A stretch of DNA of 64,000 nucleotides from Hominenteromicrobium sp964531265. Lineage in GTDB: Bacteria > Bacillota > Clostridia > Oscillospirales > Acutalibacteraceae. Position 1 is the first letter of the stretch. Each line of letters begins with the position of its first letter. Shown piece after piece: positions 42,408 to 51,036 of the stretch. The position numbers and the translations under genes are program-made. Under the pieces are notes generated by a model, which had not been told where the DNA came from, searched no databases, and saw only the letters and a program-made list of their open reading frames with translations. The stretch spans positions 1-64,000 of the forward strand of contig CAZHDW010000003.1 of NCBI GenBank assembly GCA_964531265.1, written 5' to 3'.

Positions 42408-42788
42408 ATGGAGATAAATACGGAGCTTTTGACCGCCATACTCGATTCATATGCATATGAGGTGGTATTCTGTGACAGGGAGCATACGGTGAGATTCCTG
42501 AACAGGGCGGCAAAAGAAAAATACGGCAATATTCTTAAGGTCGGCAACAGCATTTTCAACTGCCACAATGAGAACTCCCGTGTGAAGATAGAGAAGTTTC
42601 TTGCACGTGCGGACAGCGGTGAGCAGGGGGAGATGTTTGAGGTGTTGAATGAGACTTCCGGAGAACGAGAGTTCTTTGTTCCGGTAAGGAATGCGGATGG
42701 GGCGGTCATCGGTTATTTTGAGCGCCATGAGAAATTCTGGACAAAGGATGCCGCGGATGAACCCGTCATAAACAAATCGGTCTATTAA
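42408..42788 (+). CDS. Small single-domain PAS protein
   Basis: 126 residues, one PAS fold: helix SYAYEVVFCDREHTVRFLN, then RAAKEKYG, a GNSIFNCHNENSR loop and the final strands (EREFFVPVRNADGAVIGY). The CHNENS loop resembles the PAS domain found at the end of DUF438 proteins. No output domain, no signal peptide. It may bind a small ligand, haem or flavin and act on a partner. It lies 64 bases after the AraC gene and could be cotranscribed with it, but has its own GGGGG ribosome site. Function unknown. Confidence 0.7.
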   Translation: MEINTELLTAILDSYAYEVVFCDREHTVRFLNRAAKEKYGNILKVGNSIFNCHNENSRVKIEKFLARADSGEQGEMFEVLNETSGEREFFVPVRNADGAVIGYFERHEKFWTKDAADEPVINKSVY

Positions 42789-42800
42789 CAGCCAAATATA

Positions 42801-42839
42801 AACAACAGCCCGTATCGAGCTTCGATACGGGCTGTTGTT
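42801..42839. terminator. Long bidirectional hairpin
   Basis: 18-bp perfect stem from AACAACAGCCCGTATCGA with a three-base loop, between convergent genes. T-richness is built into the stem ends; no separate U-tail. Confidence 0.75.
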
Positions 42840-42843
42840 GCGT

Positions 42844-43887
42844 TTAGGACAAGATGCGTTCGATATCGGCACACAGGGCCTCGACGTTTTCATCGGTGGT
42901 GGCCCAGCTTGTGCAAAGACGCACGGCGCTGTGGGTTTCATCAATGCGTGCCCAGTAGGAATAGGCGTATTTCTTGCCAAGCTCCTCGAGGGCGCTGTCG
43001 GGGAATATCGGAAACTGCTGATTTGTCGGAGATTCAGCAAAGAATGTGCAGCCGACCTTCTTGCAGGTATCGGCGATCTTAAATGCCTGCTGCACGGCCT
43101 TTTCGCATATCTTGAAGTAGAGATCATCGGTGAAAAGGGTCTCGAACTGAATGCCGAGGAGACGTCCCTTTGCAAGCATCGCGCCGTGCTGCTTTATATA
43201 ATAGCGGAAATCCGTTTTAAGCTCGGGATTGCTGATTATAACGGCCTCTCCGAACAGAGCGCCACATTTTGTGCCGCCTATGTAGAATACATCGGTGTAT
43301 TCGCAAAGATCGTGCAGTGTGACGTCGTTTGCCGGAGCCGTAAGGCCGTAGCCGAGACGTGCGCCGTCCGCAAAGAGGTACATTCCGCAGCGGCGGCATG
43401 CCTCATGCAGAGCTTTAAGCTCAGCTTTTGAGTAGAGTCCGCCGTTCTCGGTGGGGTGGGAGATGTATACGAGCTTCGGCTGAACCATGTGCTCAAATGA
43501 GGCGTCGTTTATGTGGGCAAGATGAGCTGCCTCGACCTGCTCGGCGGTGATTTTTCCGTCCGGAGTGGAGGGCAGAGCGAGCACCTTATGCCCCGTGGCC
43601 TCAATAGCGCCCGTTTCATGAACGTTTATGTGGCCGGTATCGGCACTGAGGGCTCCCTGGTAGGGACGAAGTATGGAGGCTATGACGATGGTATTTGTCT
43701 GTGTGCCGCCGACAAGAAAATGAACGTCTATGTCACTGCGGCCGCAGGCCTCGCGAATGCGTTCCCTTGCGCCCGCGCATATTTCATCCTCACCGTAGCC
43801 GACGGTTTGCATCATATTGGTTTCGGAAAGCCTTTCCAGTATTTTGGGATGACAGCCTTCCGTGTAGTCACAGTTAAAAAGTATCAT
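42844..43887 (-). CDS. Threonine aldolase / beta-eliminating lyase family protein
   Basis: 347 residues, PLP-dependent fold type I. Seen: NCDYTEGCHPKIL start, YGEDE, GGTQTNT, the SHPTENGGLYS and LFADGARLGYGL (PLP Asp) blocks, and the Schiff-base lysine in FYIGGTKCGALFGE. These match low-specificity L-threonine aldolases (glycine plus acetaldehyde from threonine), though the first residues differ from E. coli LtaE and a related lyase activity is possible. Monocistronic on the minus strand, immediately beside the long hairpin. Confidence 0.85.
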   Translation of the reverse strand: MILFNCDYTEGCHPKILERLSETNMMQTVGYGEDEICAGARERIREACGRSDIDVHFLVGGTQTNTIVIASILRPYQGALSADTGHINVHETGAIEATGHKVLALPSTPDGKITAEQVEAAHLAHINDASFEHMVQPKLVYISHPTENGGLYSKAELKALHEACRRCGMYLFADGARLGYGLTAPANDVTLHDLCEYTDVFYIGGTKCGALFGEAVIISNPELKTDFRYYIKQHGAMLAKGRLLGIQFETLFTDDLYFKICEKAVQQAFKIADTCKKVGCTFFAESPTNQQFPIFPDSALEELGKKYAYSYWARIDETHSAVRLCTSWATTDENVEALCADIERILS

Positions 43888-44120
43888 GGGATCATCTCCG
43901 GATAAAAGATTTATAAGAGTAAATATATCACTTAAAAATTATAAAGTAAAGTCAACTGGAGAATAATTCAGCTTTTTTGACCTTGAAGAGTATGAAACAT
44001 TTTGCCGAGTACGAGTATATTATTTTGAATTTTTCACTTTTATGATATTAACTTTTGCGGCAAATGGAGAGACAATTGACTCATATAGAAATACACATTG
44101 TATATATGGGGGTATTAGGT

Positions 44121-44606
44121 ATGGCAAAAAGAAGACTTAGAGTAGAGGATCAGCTCGAATATAATCTGCGTGATCTCTCCGAAAAACTGAAATTGATAAA
44201 CAAAATTGTAGTCGTCGTTATACTGGCCTTCGGAATGTTCTTGGGCGTTAAGAGCTGCAATACGTATAACAACACTATCGGAAAGATGTATGATAGCTTT
44301 AATGACTTATCTTCGCTTTTTGGCTCGAGTATGTCACTCGATAAGCCCGGACAGAAGATTTATGTTCCGGAAAACGACTGGGTTTGTGCCGGCTGCGGAA
44401 AGGTGCACAGGAGCTATGTGACCTCATGTCCTTGCGGACTTAAAAAGGGTGAAGCTCCTGCGGAAAATTCAGCTCCGAGGATCGTATATCATAATAGCGC
44501 GAACAAAGCACCGAGTCAGACGACGGACTGGACGTGTGCATGCTGCGGAAGCTTGCAGCCGCAGGACGCGATTTTCTGCTCTAATTGCGGTAACAGAAAA
44601 AATTAA
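44121..44606 (+). CDS. Membrane protein with two zinc ribbons
   Basis: 161 residues. One transmembrane segment (about 28-46, IVVVVILAFGMFLGVKS) preceded by a basic, amphipathic N terminus; then a linker and two C4 zinc-ribbon modules: WVCAGCGKVH...SCPCG (about 91-111) and WTCACCGSLQ...FCSNCG (about 139-159). No catalytic signature. The ribbons probably sit in the cytosol or outside depending on orientation, which I cannot decide. GGGGG eight bases before the ATG; a TTG 22 codons upstream is unlikely. Function unknown. Confidence 0.75.
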   Translation: MAKRRLRVEDQLEYNLRDLSEKLKLINKIVVVVILAFGMFLGVKSCNTYNNTIGKMYDSFNDLSSLFGSSMSLDKPGQKIYVPENDWVCAGCGKVHRSYVTSCPCGLKKGEAPAENSAPRIVYHNSANKAPSQTTDWTCACCGSLQPQDAIFCSNCGNRKN

Positions 44607-44657
44607 GCCAAATATCGGCAAAAAGACAGGTCAAAAGCGGTTTTCGGCGTGACCTTT

Positions 44658-44706
44658 AAAGCTCCACAATATGCGTCTGAAAAGATTGCATATTGTGGGG
44701 CTTTTT
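44658..44706 (+). terminator. Intrinsic terminator before ylxM
   Basis: 17-bp stem starting AAAGCTCCACAATATGC, 13-base loop, ending in a T5 run. Ends four bases before the ylxM -35 box. Confidence 0.9.
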
Positions 44707-44709
44707 CTC

Positions 44710-44768
44710 TTGACATACGGGGTATCATAGTGTATAATACAAAAGCTGTAAAGAAAATCACTTTACAG
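44710..44768 (+). promoter_or_regulatory. Promoter of ylxM-ffh with downstream dyad
   Basis: Perfect TTGACA, 17-bp spacer, TATAAT (44710-44738). Directly after the expected start point lies CTGTAAAG-aaaatca-CTTTACAG (44746-44768), a perfect dyad that could be an operator or a 5' RNA hairpin. Confidence 0.85.
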
Positions 44769-44809
44769 ACTGGGCGCGAAACGACGCGCGAAAGGGAACG
44801 GAGAGTACC

Positions 44810-45172
44810 ATGGCAAAGGATCTGCACATCACCTTCCTGCTGGATTTCTACGGCGACATGCTTACTGATAAACAGCGCGAGGTCGTTGAATGCTATTATA
44901 ATGAGGATCTTTCCCTGGCGGAGATCGCCGAGGAAAAGGGCATAACAAGGCAGGGCGTGCGCGACGCGATAAAGCGCGCCGAGCAGCAGCTTATGGAAAT
45001 GGAAGAGCGTCTCGGTCTTGCAAAGCGCTTCCATATGGTTCAGGAGGAGCTGGCAGTCATCTGTGACCGTGCATTGCAGATAGAGGCCGAAAATGAGAAA
45101 GCTTCAAACAGTGAGATAATCCGCGAGAACGTCGAGGAAATACTCCGCTGTGCACAGAAGCTCGTAGATTAA
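44810..45172 (+). CDS. ylxM: YlxM-family protein (SRP-associated helix-turn-helix)
   Basis: 120 residues. Sigma-70 region 4-like helix-turn-helix: LTDKQREVVECYYNEDLSLA followed by EIAEEKGITRQGVRDAIKRAE, then a coiled-coil tail. In Firmicutes ylxM almost always precedes ffh and its product is linked to the signal recognition particle; its exact role is little known. Clear ribosome site, ATG 28 bases upstream of the ffh start region. Same order here supports the call. Confidence 0.93.
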   Translation: MAKDLHITFLLDFYGDMLTDKQREVVECYYNEDLSLAEIAEEKGITRQGVRDAIKRAEQQLMEMEERLGLAKRFHMVQEELAVICDRALQIEAENEKASNSEIIRENVEEILRCAQKLVD

Positions 45173-45200
45173 TTACCGTTTTACGGAGAAGGATTGACAC

Positions 45201-46562
45201 ATGGCATTTGAGGGTCTTGCCGATAAGCTCGGCAATGCGTTTAAAAAACTGAAGAACAAGGGTAAGCTTTCCGAGGCCGATGTCAAGGAGGCCATGCGAG
45301 AGGTGCGTCTGGCACTGCTTGAGGCCGACGTAAACTATAAGGTTGCCAAGGACTTCACCAAGCGCGTTACCGAACGTGCGGTGGGTGAGGATGTCATGGA
45401 GAGCCTTACTCCGGCACAGATGGTCATAAAGATAGTAAATGACGAGCTGACCACCCTTATGGGCGGCAGTGAGGAAAAGCTTAAGATGCCTGCGCATCCG
45501 CCGGCAGTCATTATGATGTGCGGTTTGCAGGGTGCAGGTAAAACCACCTACAGTGCAAAGCTTGCAAAGATGCTTAAGGATCGCGGAAATCGTCCATTGC
45601 TCGTTGCCTGTGACGTTTATCGTCCGGCTGCTATCAAGCAGCTTCAGGTTATCGGCGAGCAGGCCGGTGCTCCGGTGTTCGAAATGGGCACTGAGGATCC
45701 GGTAAAGATCGCACAGGCTGCTATACGTCACGCACGTGACTACGGCCACGATTACGTGATAATCGATACCGCGGGCCGTTTGCAGATAGATGAAGTGCTG
45801 ATGGATGAGCTTAAGAGAATGAAAGCCACCGTTCAGCCGACGGATATCCTCTTTGTTGTGGATTCCATGACCGGTCAGGAGGCCGTGAATGTTGCAAAGA
45901 CATTTGACGAGCTTCTGGATATCACAGGTGTGGTGCTGACAAAGCTCGATGGTGACACACGCGGCGGCGCGGCACTTTCCATAAAGGCGATAACGGGCAA
46001 GCCGATAAAATTCGCCGGAACCGGTGAGAAGATCACCGATATCGAGGTGTTCCACCCCGACAGAATGGCAAGCAGGATACTCGGTATGGGCGATGTGCTT
46101 ACCCTCATTGAGGATGCACAGAACAAGCTGGACGAAAAGGCCGCAGCCCGTACAGCCGAGAGAATGCTGCAAAATAAAATGGATTTCAACGATCTTCTGG
46201 AGCAGTTCCAGCAGGTTAAGAAAATGGGCCCGATAAAGGGCATCCTCGCAAAGCTTCCCGGCATGAACAATGCGAAGCTCGATGATATGAACATCGATGA
46301 CCGCATCATGGACAGAAGCGCCGCGATAATACTTTCAATGACTCCGCAGGAGCGCGCCAATCCCGATCTTCTTCAGGCTTCGCGCAAGCGCAGAATTGCC
46401 GCAGGCTGCGGTATGAAGGTAGAGGATGTCAACCGCCTTTGCAATCAGCTTAAGCAGATGCAGAAGCTGATGAAGCAGTTCGGCGGCAAAAAGGGCAAGA
46501 AGATGCTTTCGCGCATGGGTGGCATGGGCGGAATCGATATGAGCGGTTTTCCGCAGCTTTAA
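45201..46562 (+). CDS. ffh: Signal recognition particle protein Ffh
   Basis: 453 residues; GTPase that binds signal peptides with 4.5S RNA and targets proteins to the membrane. N domain (1-85), G domain with GLQGAGKTT, DTAGRLQ, TKLDGDTRGGAAL and a late GTGEKI, then the methionine-rich M domain (about 300-453; LLEQFQQVKKMGPIKGILAK and the C-terminal GGKKGKKMLSRMGGMGG). Full length. It follows ylxM and precedes rpsP, the standard order. No 4.5S RNA gene was recognised in the window. Confidence 0.97.
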   Translation: MAFEGLADKLGNAFKKLKNKGKLSEADVKEAMREVRLALLEADVNYKVAKDFTKRVTERAVGEDVMESLTPAQMVIKIVNDELTTLMGGSEEKLKMPAHPPAVIMMCGLQGAGKTTYSAKLAKMLKDRGNRPLLVACDVYRPAAIKQLQVIGEQAGAPVFEMGTEDPVKIAQAAIRHARDYGHDYVIIDTAGRLQIDEVLMDELKRMKATVQPTDILFVVDSMTGQEAVNVAKTFDELLDITGVVLTKLDGDTRGGAALSIKAITGKPIKFAGTGEKITDIEVFHPDRMASRILGMGDVLTLIEDAQNKLDEKAAARTAERMLQNKMDFNDLLEQFQQVKKMGPIKGILAKLPGMNNAKLDDMNIDDRIMDRSAAIILSMTPQERANPDLLQASRKRRIAAGCGMKVEDVNRLCNQLKQMQKLMKQFGGKKGKKMLSRMGGMGGIDMSGFPQL

Positions 46563-46629
46563 CAGAATATTGCCGACTTAAGTTGGTTAATAGATATACA
46601 TTTTTTATTATATTTTGGAGGAATTCATC

Positions 46630-46869
46630 ATGGTTAAGATCAGACTTCGCAGAATGGGTGCTAAGAAGGCTCCGTTTTACCGCATCGTTGTAGCAGACTC
46701 CCGTTATCCGAGAGACGGCCGTTTCATCGAGGAGATCGGCTACTACAATCCGATGGAAGAGCCCAGCGTTGTTAAGGTAGATCCGGAGAAGGCAAAGGCA
46801 TGGATCGAGAAGGGCGCACAGCCGACCGATACTGTTAAGGCTCTGTTTAAGAAGCACGGCGTTATCTGA
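46630..46869 (+). CDS. rpsP: 30S ribosomal protein S16
   Basis: 79 residues: MVKIRLRRMGAKKAPFYRIV, then DSRYPRDGRFIEEIGYYNP, the invariant S16 blocks. Part of the 30S body. GGAGG ribosome site eight bases before the ATG; a TTG five codons upstream overlaps that site. C-ending, strongly biased codons fit a highly expressed ribosomal gene. Followed by khpA, as in most Firmicutes. Confidence 0.97.
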   Translation: MVKIRLRRMGAKKAPFYRIVVADSRYPRDGRFIEEIGYYNPMEEPSVVKVDPEKAKAWIEKGAQPTDTVKALFKKHGVI

Positions 46870-46898
46870 TTCGTTCTTGAGAAGGGAAAGGATCAAAA

Positions 46899-47132
46899 AT
46901 GCAGGAACTTCTGAGAATTATTGCGATAGGTCTCGTTGAGAAGCCGGAGGAAGTTTCGGTAAGTGTTGACGAGCCCAGAGACGACGGCTCCGTTGTATAT
47001 CATCTTCATGTTTCCGAGGAGGATATGGGCCGCGTTATCGGTAAGCAGGGACGTATTGCAAAGGCTATCCGCGTTGTGATGCGTGCTGCTGCTACACGCA
47101 GCAATGAAAAGGTCATCGTTGAGATCGATTGA
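46899..47132 (+). CDS. khpA: KH-domain RNA-binding protein KhpA
   Basis: 77 residues, one type II KH domain with the GxxG loop in MGRVIGKQGRIAKAIR. KhpA binds RNA, usually as a dimer with KhpB, and in Firmicutes influences cell size and division. The N-terminal MQELLRIIAIGLVEKPEEV is standard. Located between rpsP and rimM; the terminator directly after it separates the first half of the operon from rimM-trmD. Confidence 0.95.
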   Translation: MQELLRIIAIGLVEKPEEVSVSVDEPRDDGSVVYHLHVSEEDMGRVIGKQGRIAKAIRVVMRAAATRSNEKVIVEID

Positions 47133-47141
47133 TCGTTACAG

Positions 47142-47169
47142 GGCGTACGGGTGTCCGTACGCCTTTTTT
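47142..47169 (+). terminator. Intrinsic terminator between khpA and rimM
   Basis: 9-bp perfect stem GGCGTACGG/CCGTACGCC, four-base loop, T6. Likely lowers rimM-trmD transcription relative to rpsP. Confidence 0.9.
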
Positions 47170-47198
47170 CTACTCTTATATGGAACGGGTGAATAGCT

Positions 47199-47750
47199 AT
47201 GACAAAGCAATTTCTTGAGGCCGGAAGAATAGTCGGCACACATGGTGTGCGCGGAGAAATGCGTGTGGAGCCGTGGTGCGACTCCGCAGAGTTTTTGAAA
47301 AAGATAAAGCACCTTTATTTTGACGTGGGCAGAACGGATGCCGGCCTTGAGGCTTCACGTGTGCACAAATCCCTGCTGCTCATAAAGCTCAAGGGTGTTG
47401 ATACTGCGACGGATGCCGATCTTTACAGGGGCAGAATACTGTATTTGAACCGTGCGGATGTCAAATTGCCGAAAAATCGCTACTTTATCGAGGATCTTAT
47501 CGGCCTTGAGGTGCTTGATGCCGACTCCGGAGTGCTGTACGGCGAGGTGAAGGATGTCTTCGCGACAGGTGCCAACAATGTTTACAGAATAGTGAATGCA
47601 GCCGGCGAGGAATTCCTTTTCCCGGCGGTGGATGAGATGATAGAGAAGACGGATATCGACGCCGGCAAGCTCTTTGTGCGTCCGATACCCGGAATATTTA
47701 ACGACGGCGGGGAAACAATTCAGAATACGGAAAGCGAGAAGGAGCTTTAA
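47199..47750 (+). CDS. rimM: Ribosome maturation factor RimM
   Basis: 183 residues; assists 30S 3' domain assembly, binding S19. N-terminal barrel with GRIVGTHGVRGEMRVEPW and a C-terminal PRC-barrel with IEDLIGLEVLDADSG and FLFPAVDEMI. The ribosome site is weak (GGAACGGG, fairly distant), fitting modest expression. It is separated by one base from trmD (TAATATG), so the pair is translated together. The terminator before it and the distance to the ffh promoter suggest read-through or an unseen promoter. Confidence 0.95.
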   Translation: MTKQFLEAGRIVGTHGVRGEMRVEPWCDSAEFLKKIKHLYFDVGRTDAGLEASRVHKSLLLIKLKGVDTATDADLYRGRILYLNRADVKLPKNRYFIEDLIGLEVLDADSGVLYGEVKDVFATGANNVYRIVNAAGEEFLFPAVDEMIEKTDIDAGKLFVRPIPGIFNDGGETIQNTESEKEL

Positions 47751-47751
47751 T

Positions 47752-48495
47752 ATGCGCATAGATATTGTAACGCTGTTTCCCGAAATGTGTGAGAATCTGC
47801 TTTCCGAGAGCATCATCGGCAGAGCAAGGTCAAGGGGACATTTGCAGGTGTGCTGCCACCAGCTCAGAGACCATGGCGAGGGCGCACACAAGCGCGTGGA
47901 TGACTGCACCTTCGGCGGCGGAAAGGGTATGCTGCTCATGGCGGAGCCCATTGCCAACGCGTTTGATGCCGTGATAGAACACACGGGCGTGAAGCCGCAT
48001 ATTTTATATATGTCCCCAAGAGGACGTGTTCTCAACCAGGAAAAGGTAAAGGAGCTTGCAAAATACGATAGCCTGCTCATACTCTGCGGCCATTATGAGG
48101 GCGTGGATTCAAGAGTGCTTGAGGAGTACGACGTGGAGGAAATATCCATAGGCGATTATGTGCTGACGGGCGGCGAGCTGCCGGCGGTCATTTTGACGGA
48201 CGCAGTGGCCCGTATGCTGCCGGGAGTGCTCTCGGAGGATGTTTGCTTTGAGGAGGAAAGCCATTTTGACGGACTTCTCGAGTATCCTCAGTACACCAGG
48301 CCGGCGGATTGGCGCGGCCGTGCGGTGCCGGAGGTGCTTCTCAGCGGACATCACGAAAATATCAGAAAGTGGCGCAGGGAGCAATCACTGCTTATAACAG
48401 AGAAAATGCGCCCGGATATGTTCGAAAAAGTGCAGCTTACCAAGGAGGATAAGCGTCTTTTAAGCGGTAATTTGCGGAAGATTGACGAGAAATAA
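47752..48495 (+). CDS. trmD: tRNA (guanine-N1)-methyltransferase
   Basis: 247 residues; AdoMet-dependent methylation of G37 in tRNAs, preventing frameshifting. SPOUT trefoil-knot protein: MRIDIVTLFPEM start, GGGKGMLLMAEP, LCGHYEGVDSRV and the knot IGDYVLTGGELPAVILTDA followed by ARMLPGVL. Length is standard. The longer open frame is the rimM overlap; the ATG after the rimM stop is correct. No obvious terminator follows before the HPr promoter. Confidence 0.96.
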   Translation: MRIDIVTLFPEMCENLLSESIIGRARSRGHLQVCCHQLRDHGEGAHKRVDDCTFGGGKGMLLMAEPIANAFDAVIEHTGVKPHILYMSPRGRVLNQEKVKELAKYDSLLILCGHYEGVDSRVLEEYDVEEISIGDYVLTGGELPAVILTDAVARMLPGVLSEDVCFEEESHFDGLLEYPQYTRPADWRGRAVPEVLLSGHHENIRKWRREQSLLITEKMRPDMFEKVQLTKEDKRLLSGNLRKIDEK

Positions 48496-48612
48496 CCCTT
48501 TATGAAGCCGTCGGTGACGAAAAGTTTTCAACATTACAAGCAAAATGCACAAAGGACTCTGCCAAAAAAATATCACTCAAAGGGCATGTATCCAAAATTG
48601 AGACCATTGGCT

Positions 48613-48640
48613 TGACGGCTTGACAAATTATGCTATAATA
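48613..48640 (+). promoter_or_regulatory. Promoter of the HPr gene
   Basis: TTGACG, 16-bp spacer, perfect TATAAT. A second TTGACA at 48620 is too close to be the -35 box. The 227-bp gap around it holds no gene. Confidence 0.7.
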
Positions 48641-48722
48641 CTATTAAGGGAGTTTTCAAAACTTCGCTTTTTTGTTGCAGATTATCCAGAATATCACTGA
48701 TTTTTACAGGAGAGTGAATCAC

Positions 48723-48986
48723 ATGTTTGTTAAGAAAGTTATGGTGCAGAATCAGGTAGGTCTGCATGCAAGACCGGCTACATTTTTCATTCAGAAGGCT
48801 AATGAGTTCAAGTCTTCTATTTGGGTCGAAAAGGAAGAGCGTCGCGTAAACGCTAAGAGCCTTCTCGGTGTTCTGTCCCTCGGTATCGTCGGCGGCACAC
48901 AGATCGACATTATTGCGGATGGCTCCGATGAGCAGGAAGCTGTTGACAGCCTGGTCGCTCTTGTTGAATCCGGCTTTGCTGAATAA
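48723..48986 (+). CDS. ptsH: Phosphocarrier protein HPr
   Basis: 87 residues. Phosphoryl-transfer His15 in GLHARPA and regulatory Ser46 in NAKSLLGVLSLGI are both present, so it can serve in sugar phosphotransferase transport and, when phosphorylated on Ser46, in catabolite control with CcpA. It stands alone, without ptsI, and has its own promoter and terminator. Presence of His15 excludes the Crh paralogue. Codon bias indicates strong expression. Confidence 0.95.
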   Translation: MFVKKVMVQNQVGLHARPATFFIQKANEFKSSIWVEKEERRVNAKSLLGVLSLGIVGGTQIDIIADGSDEQEAVDSLVALVESGFAE

Positions 48987-49004
48987 TTAATCCTGTTAGA
49001 ACGG

Positions 49005-49038
49005 CGCCTATCGGATGTCTCCGGTAGGCGTTTATTTT
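49005..49038 (+). terminator. Intrinsic terminator of ptsH
   Basis: 10-bp stem CGCCTATCGG/CCGGTAGGCG with one G-U, six-base loop, TTTATTTT. An ATG in the loop (49015) opens a frame into uvrC but cannot be its start. Confidence 0.9.
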
Positions 49039-49065
49039 ATCCGCTTTTCAGATAGGGGTGTGGCT

Positions 49066-50922
49066 TTGTTGACGGAAGAAAAGAGAGAGCATATCCGGGA
49101 GCTGAGAAAAAAAGCCATGAAGCTTCCGCTTCATCCCGGTGTGTATATAATGCACGACAAGGCAGACAATATCATTTATATAGGTAAGGCCAAGGCGCTT
49201 AAAAACCGTGTCAGCCAGTACTTCGGCTCCGATAAGAATCACAATGAAAAAGTGCGCAAAATGGTCTCAAACGTCGAGTATTTCGAATACATTCTGACGG
49301 ACAGCGAGTTTGAAGCGCTTATACTGGAAAGCAGTCTTATAAAGCAGCATCAGCCCAAGTACAATATACTTCTAAAGGACGACAAGGGCTACAGCTATAT
49401 AAAGATAACCGGCGGCAGGTGGCCGCGAATATCGGAGACAAAGCAGGTGCTGGACGACGGTGCAAAATACATCGGCCCGTATCTTTCCGCATGGACGATA
49501 AAGGATACCGTTGAGGAGGCCCGAAAGATATTCCGTCTGCCGGATTGCAACAGAAAGTTTCCGCAGGACTTCGGCAAGGGCAGACCCTGCCTGAATTATT
49601 ATATAAAGCAGTGCTGTGCACCCTGCCGTGGACAGATCAGCGAGGCCGAGTATCAGGAGGCCGTTCAGGACGCACTGGATTTTATCCGCGGCGGAACAAG
49701 CGATTCCGTGCGGACGCTGACCGAAAAGATGAATGAAGCGGCAGATGAACTGAATTTTGAGCTTGCGGCGCGCCTGCGTGACCGCATAGCCGCCATAAAT
49801 AAGCTCAAGGAGCGCCAAAAGGTTGTTGCAAGCCCCATTCCGGAGCAGGATGTCTCCGCACTGGTATTTGCAAATGACAAGGTGAGCATACAGGTCTTCC
49901 GTTTTTCCGGCGGAAGGCTCTATGACAGAGAATCCTTCATTCTGCCGGCCGATGATGAGGCGGAGCAGATAAGAAGCGAGTTCCTGGTGCAATACTATTC
50001 AATGCGCGAAAAGATTCCGCCCGTCGTTACGCTTGACGGCCCGATAGACGATGCGGAGATTGTCATGCGCTGGCTATCTCAGAAGGCAGGCCGCCGCGTG
50101 AAGCTGAATATACCGCAAAAGGGCGAGCAGAAGAAGCTGGTGGAGATGTGCCGGACAAATGCTGCAGAGGCCTTCGCACAGTCAACGGGCAAGAACTCGG
50201 GGCGTGATTTTTCCGCTCTGGATGAGCTTAAAAGCCTGCTGAATCTGAAAAAGACACCGGAATATATAGAATCCTACGATATATCGAACCTTGCAGGCGG
50301 CGAAAACGTTGCAGGTATGGTGGTGTTCGAAAATGGGCGTCCGCTCAAAAGCGCATACAGGAAGTTTAAAATACAGACAGTGGTGGGTCAGGATGACTAC
50401 GGAAGCATGCGTGAGGTCATTCGCAGGAGATTCACCGAATACAGAAATTCCAAGACATCGGACGGCTTCGGACGTCTGCCCGACCTGATTCTGCTGGACG
50501 GCGGCAAGGGACATGTTGCGGCGGTAAGGCCGATTTTGGAGCAGATGCGAATAGATGTGCCCGTTTACGGCATGGTAAAGGATGATAAGCACAGAACACG
50601 TGCCATAACCGAGGAGGGCGCGGAGATTGCCATCAACTCCAATCGCTCCGCGTTCACGCTCGTTTCCACCATTCAGGACGAGGTGCACAGGTTCGCGATA
50701 GGCTACCACAGACAGCAGAGAAAGAAGAATACGATTTCATCCACACTCATGTCCATACCCGGCATAGGCGAAACACGTGCCAAGGAGCTTATGAAGCATT
50801 TTCGCACGATACGCGCCGTGAGTGAAGCCACACTCGAAATGCTGGAGGATACCCCGGGAATGAATGCCCCGGCTGCTCAGGCGGTCTATGAGTTCTTTCA
50901 TGCCGATGGCGGCGAGGAATAA
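49066..50922 (+). CDS. uvrC: UvrABC system protein C (excinuclease subunit)
   Basis: 618 residues; makes both incisions in nucleotide excision repair. GIY-YIG nuclease (LPLHPGVYIMHDKADNIIYI, GKAKALKNRVSQYF) at the N terminus, UVR motif (LNFELAARLRDRIAAI) near 210, RNase H-like C-terminal nuclease (ESYDISNLAGG; LILLDGGKGH) and a helix-hairpin-helix end (SIPGIGETRAKELMKHF). The start is TTG, seven bases after AGGGG; a GTG two codons upstream is also possible. The frame opening at 49015 lies in the ptsH terminator. Confidence 0.95.
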   Translation: MLTEEKREHIRELRKKAMKLPLHPGVYIMHDKADNIIYIGKAKALKNRVSQYFGSDKNHNEKVRKMVSNVEYFEYILTDSEFEALILESSLIKQHQPKYNILLKDDKGYSYIKITGGRWPRISETKQVLDDGAKYIGPYLSAWTIKDTVEEARKIFRLPDCNRKFPQDFGKGRPCLNYYIKQCCAPCRGQISEAEYQEAVQDALDFIRGGTSDSVRTLTEKMNEAADELNFELAARLRDRIAAINKLKERQKVVASPIPEQDVSALVFANDKVSIQVFRFSGGRLYDRESFILPADDEAEQIRSEFLVQYYSMREKIPPVVTLDGPIDDAEIVMRWLSQKAGRRVKLNIPQKGEQKKLVEMCRTNAAEAFAQSTGKNSGRDFSALDELKSLLNLKKTPEYIESYDISNLAGGENVAGMVVFENGRPLKSAYRKFKIQTVVGQDDYGSMREVIRRRFTEYRNSKTSDGFGRLPDLILLDGGKGHVAAVRPILEQMRIDVPVYGMVKDDKHRTRAITEEGAEIAINSNRSAFTLVSTIQDEVHRFAIGYHRQQRKKNTISSTLMSIPGIGETRAKELMKHFRTIRAVSEATLEMLEDTPGMNAPAAQAVYEFFHADGGEE

Positions 50923-50968
50923 CGGGACGATTTTCGACGTTTTTAAGGATTTTCCGTCAAAAAAGCGG

Positions 50969-50997
50969 TTGACATATCACGGGTTTAATGGGATAAT
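50969..50997 (+). promoter_or_regulatory. Promoter of rsmD-coaD
   Basis: Perfect TTGACA, 17-bp spacer, GATAAT, 39 bases before the GTG start. Confidence 0.75.
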
Positions 50998-51036
50998 CAA
51001 TACTGATAGATTATGTTTAGAAAAGGAGGCACGGCT

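Noticed and set aside
43888..44120. Third long-spacer MerR-like promoter upstream of the threonine aldolase gene
   Set aside because: TTGACT is present, but the dyad is not aligned as in the two aldo/keto reductase promoters.
49015..49065. uvrC start at the ATG in the ptsH terminator loop
   Set aside because: It would begin inside a strong terminator and lacks a ribosome site; TTG/GTG starts 45-54 bases downstream fit better.
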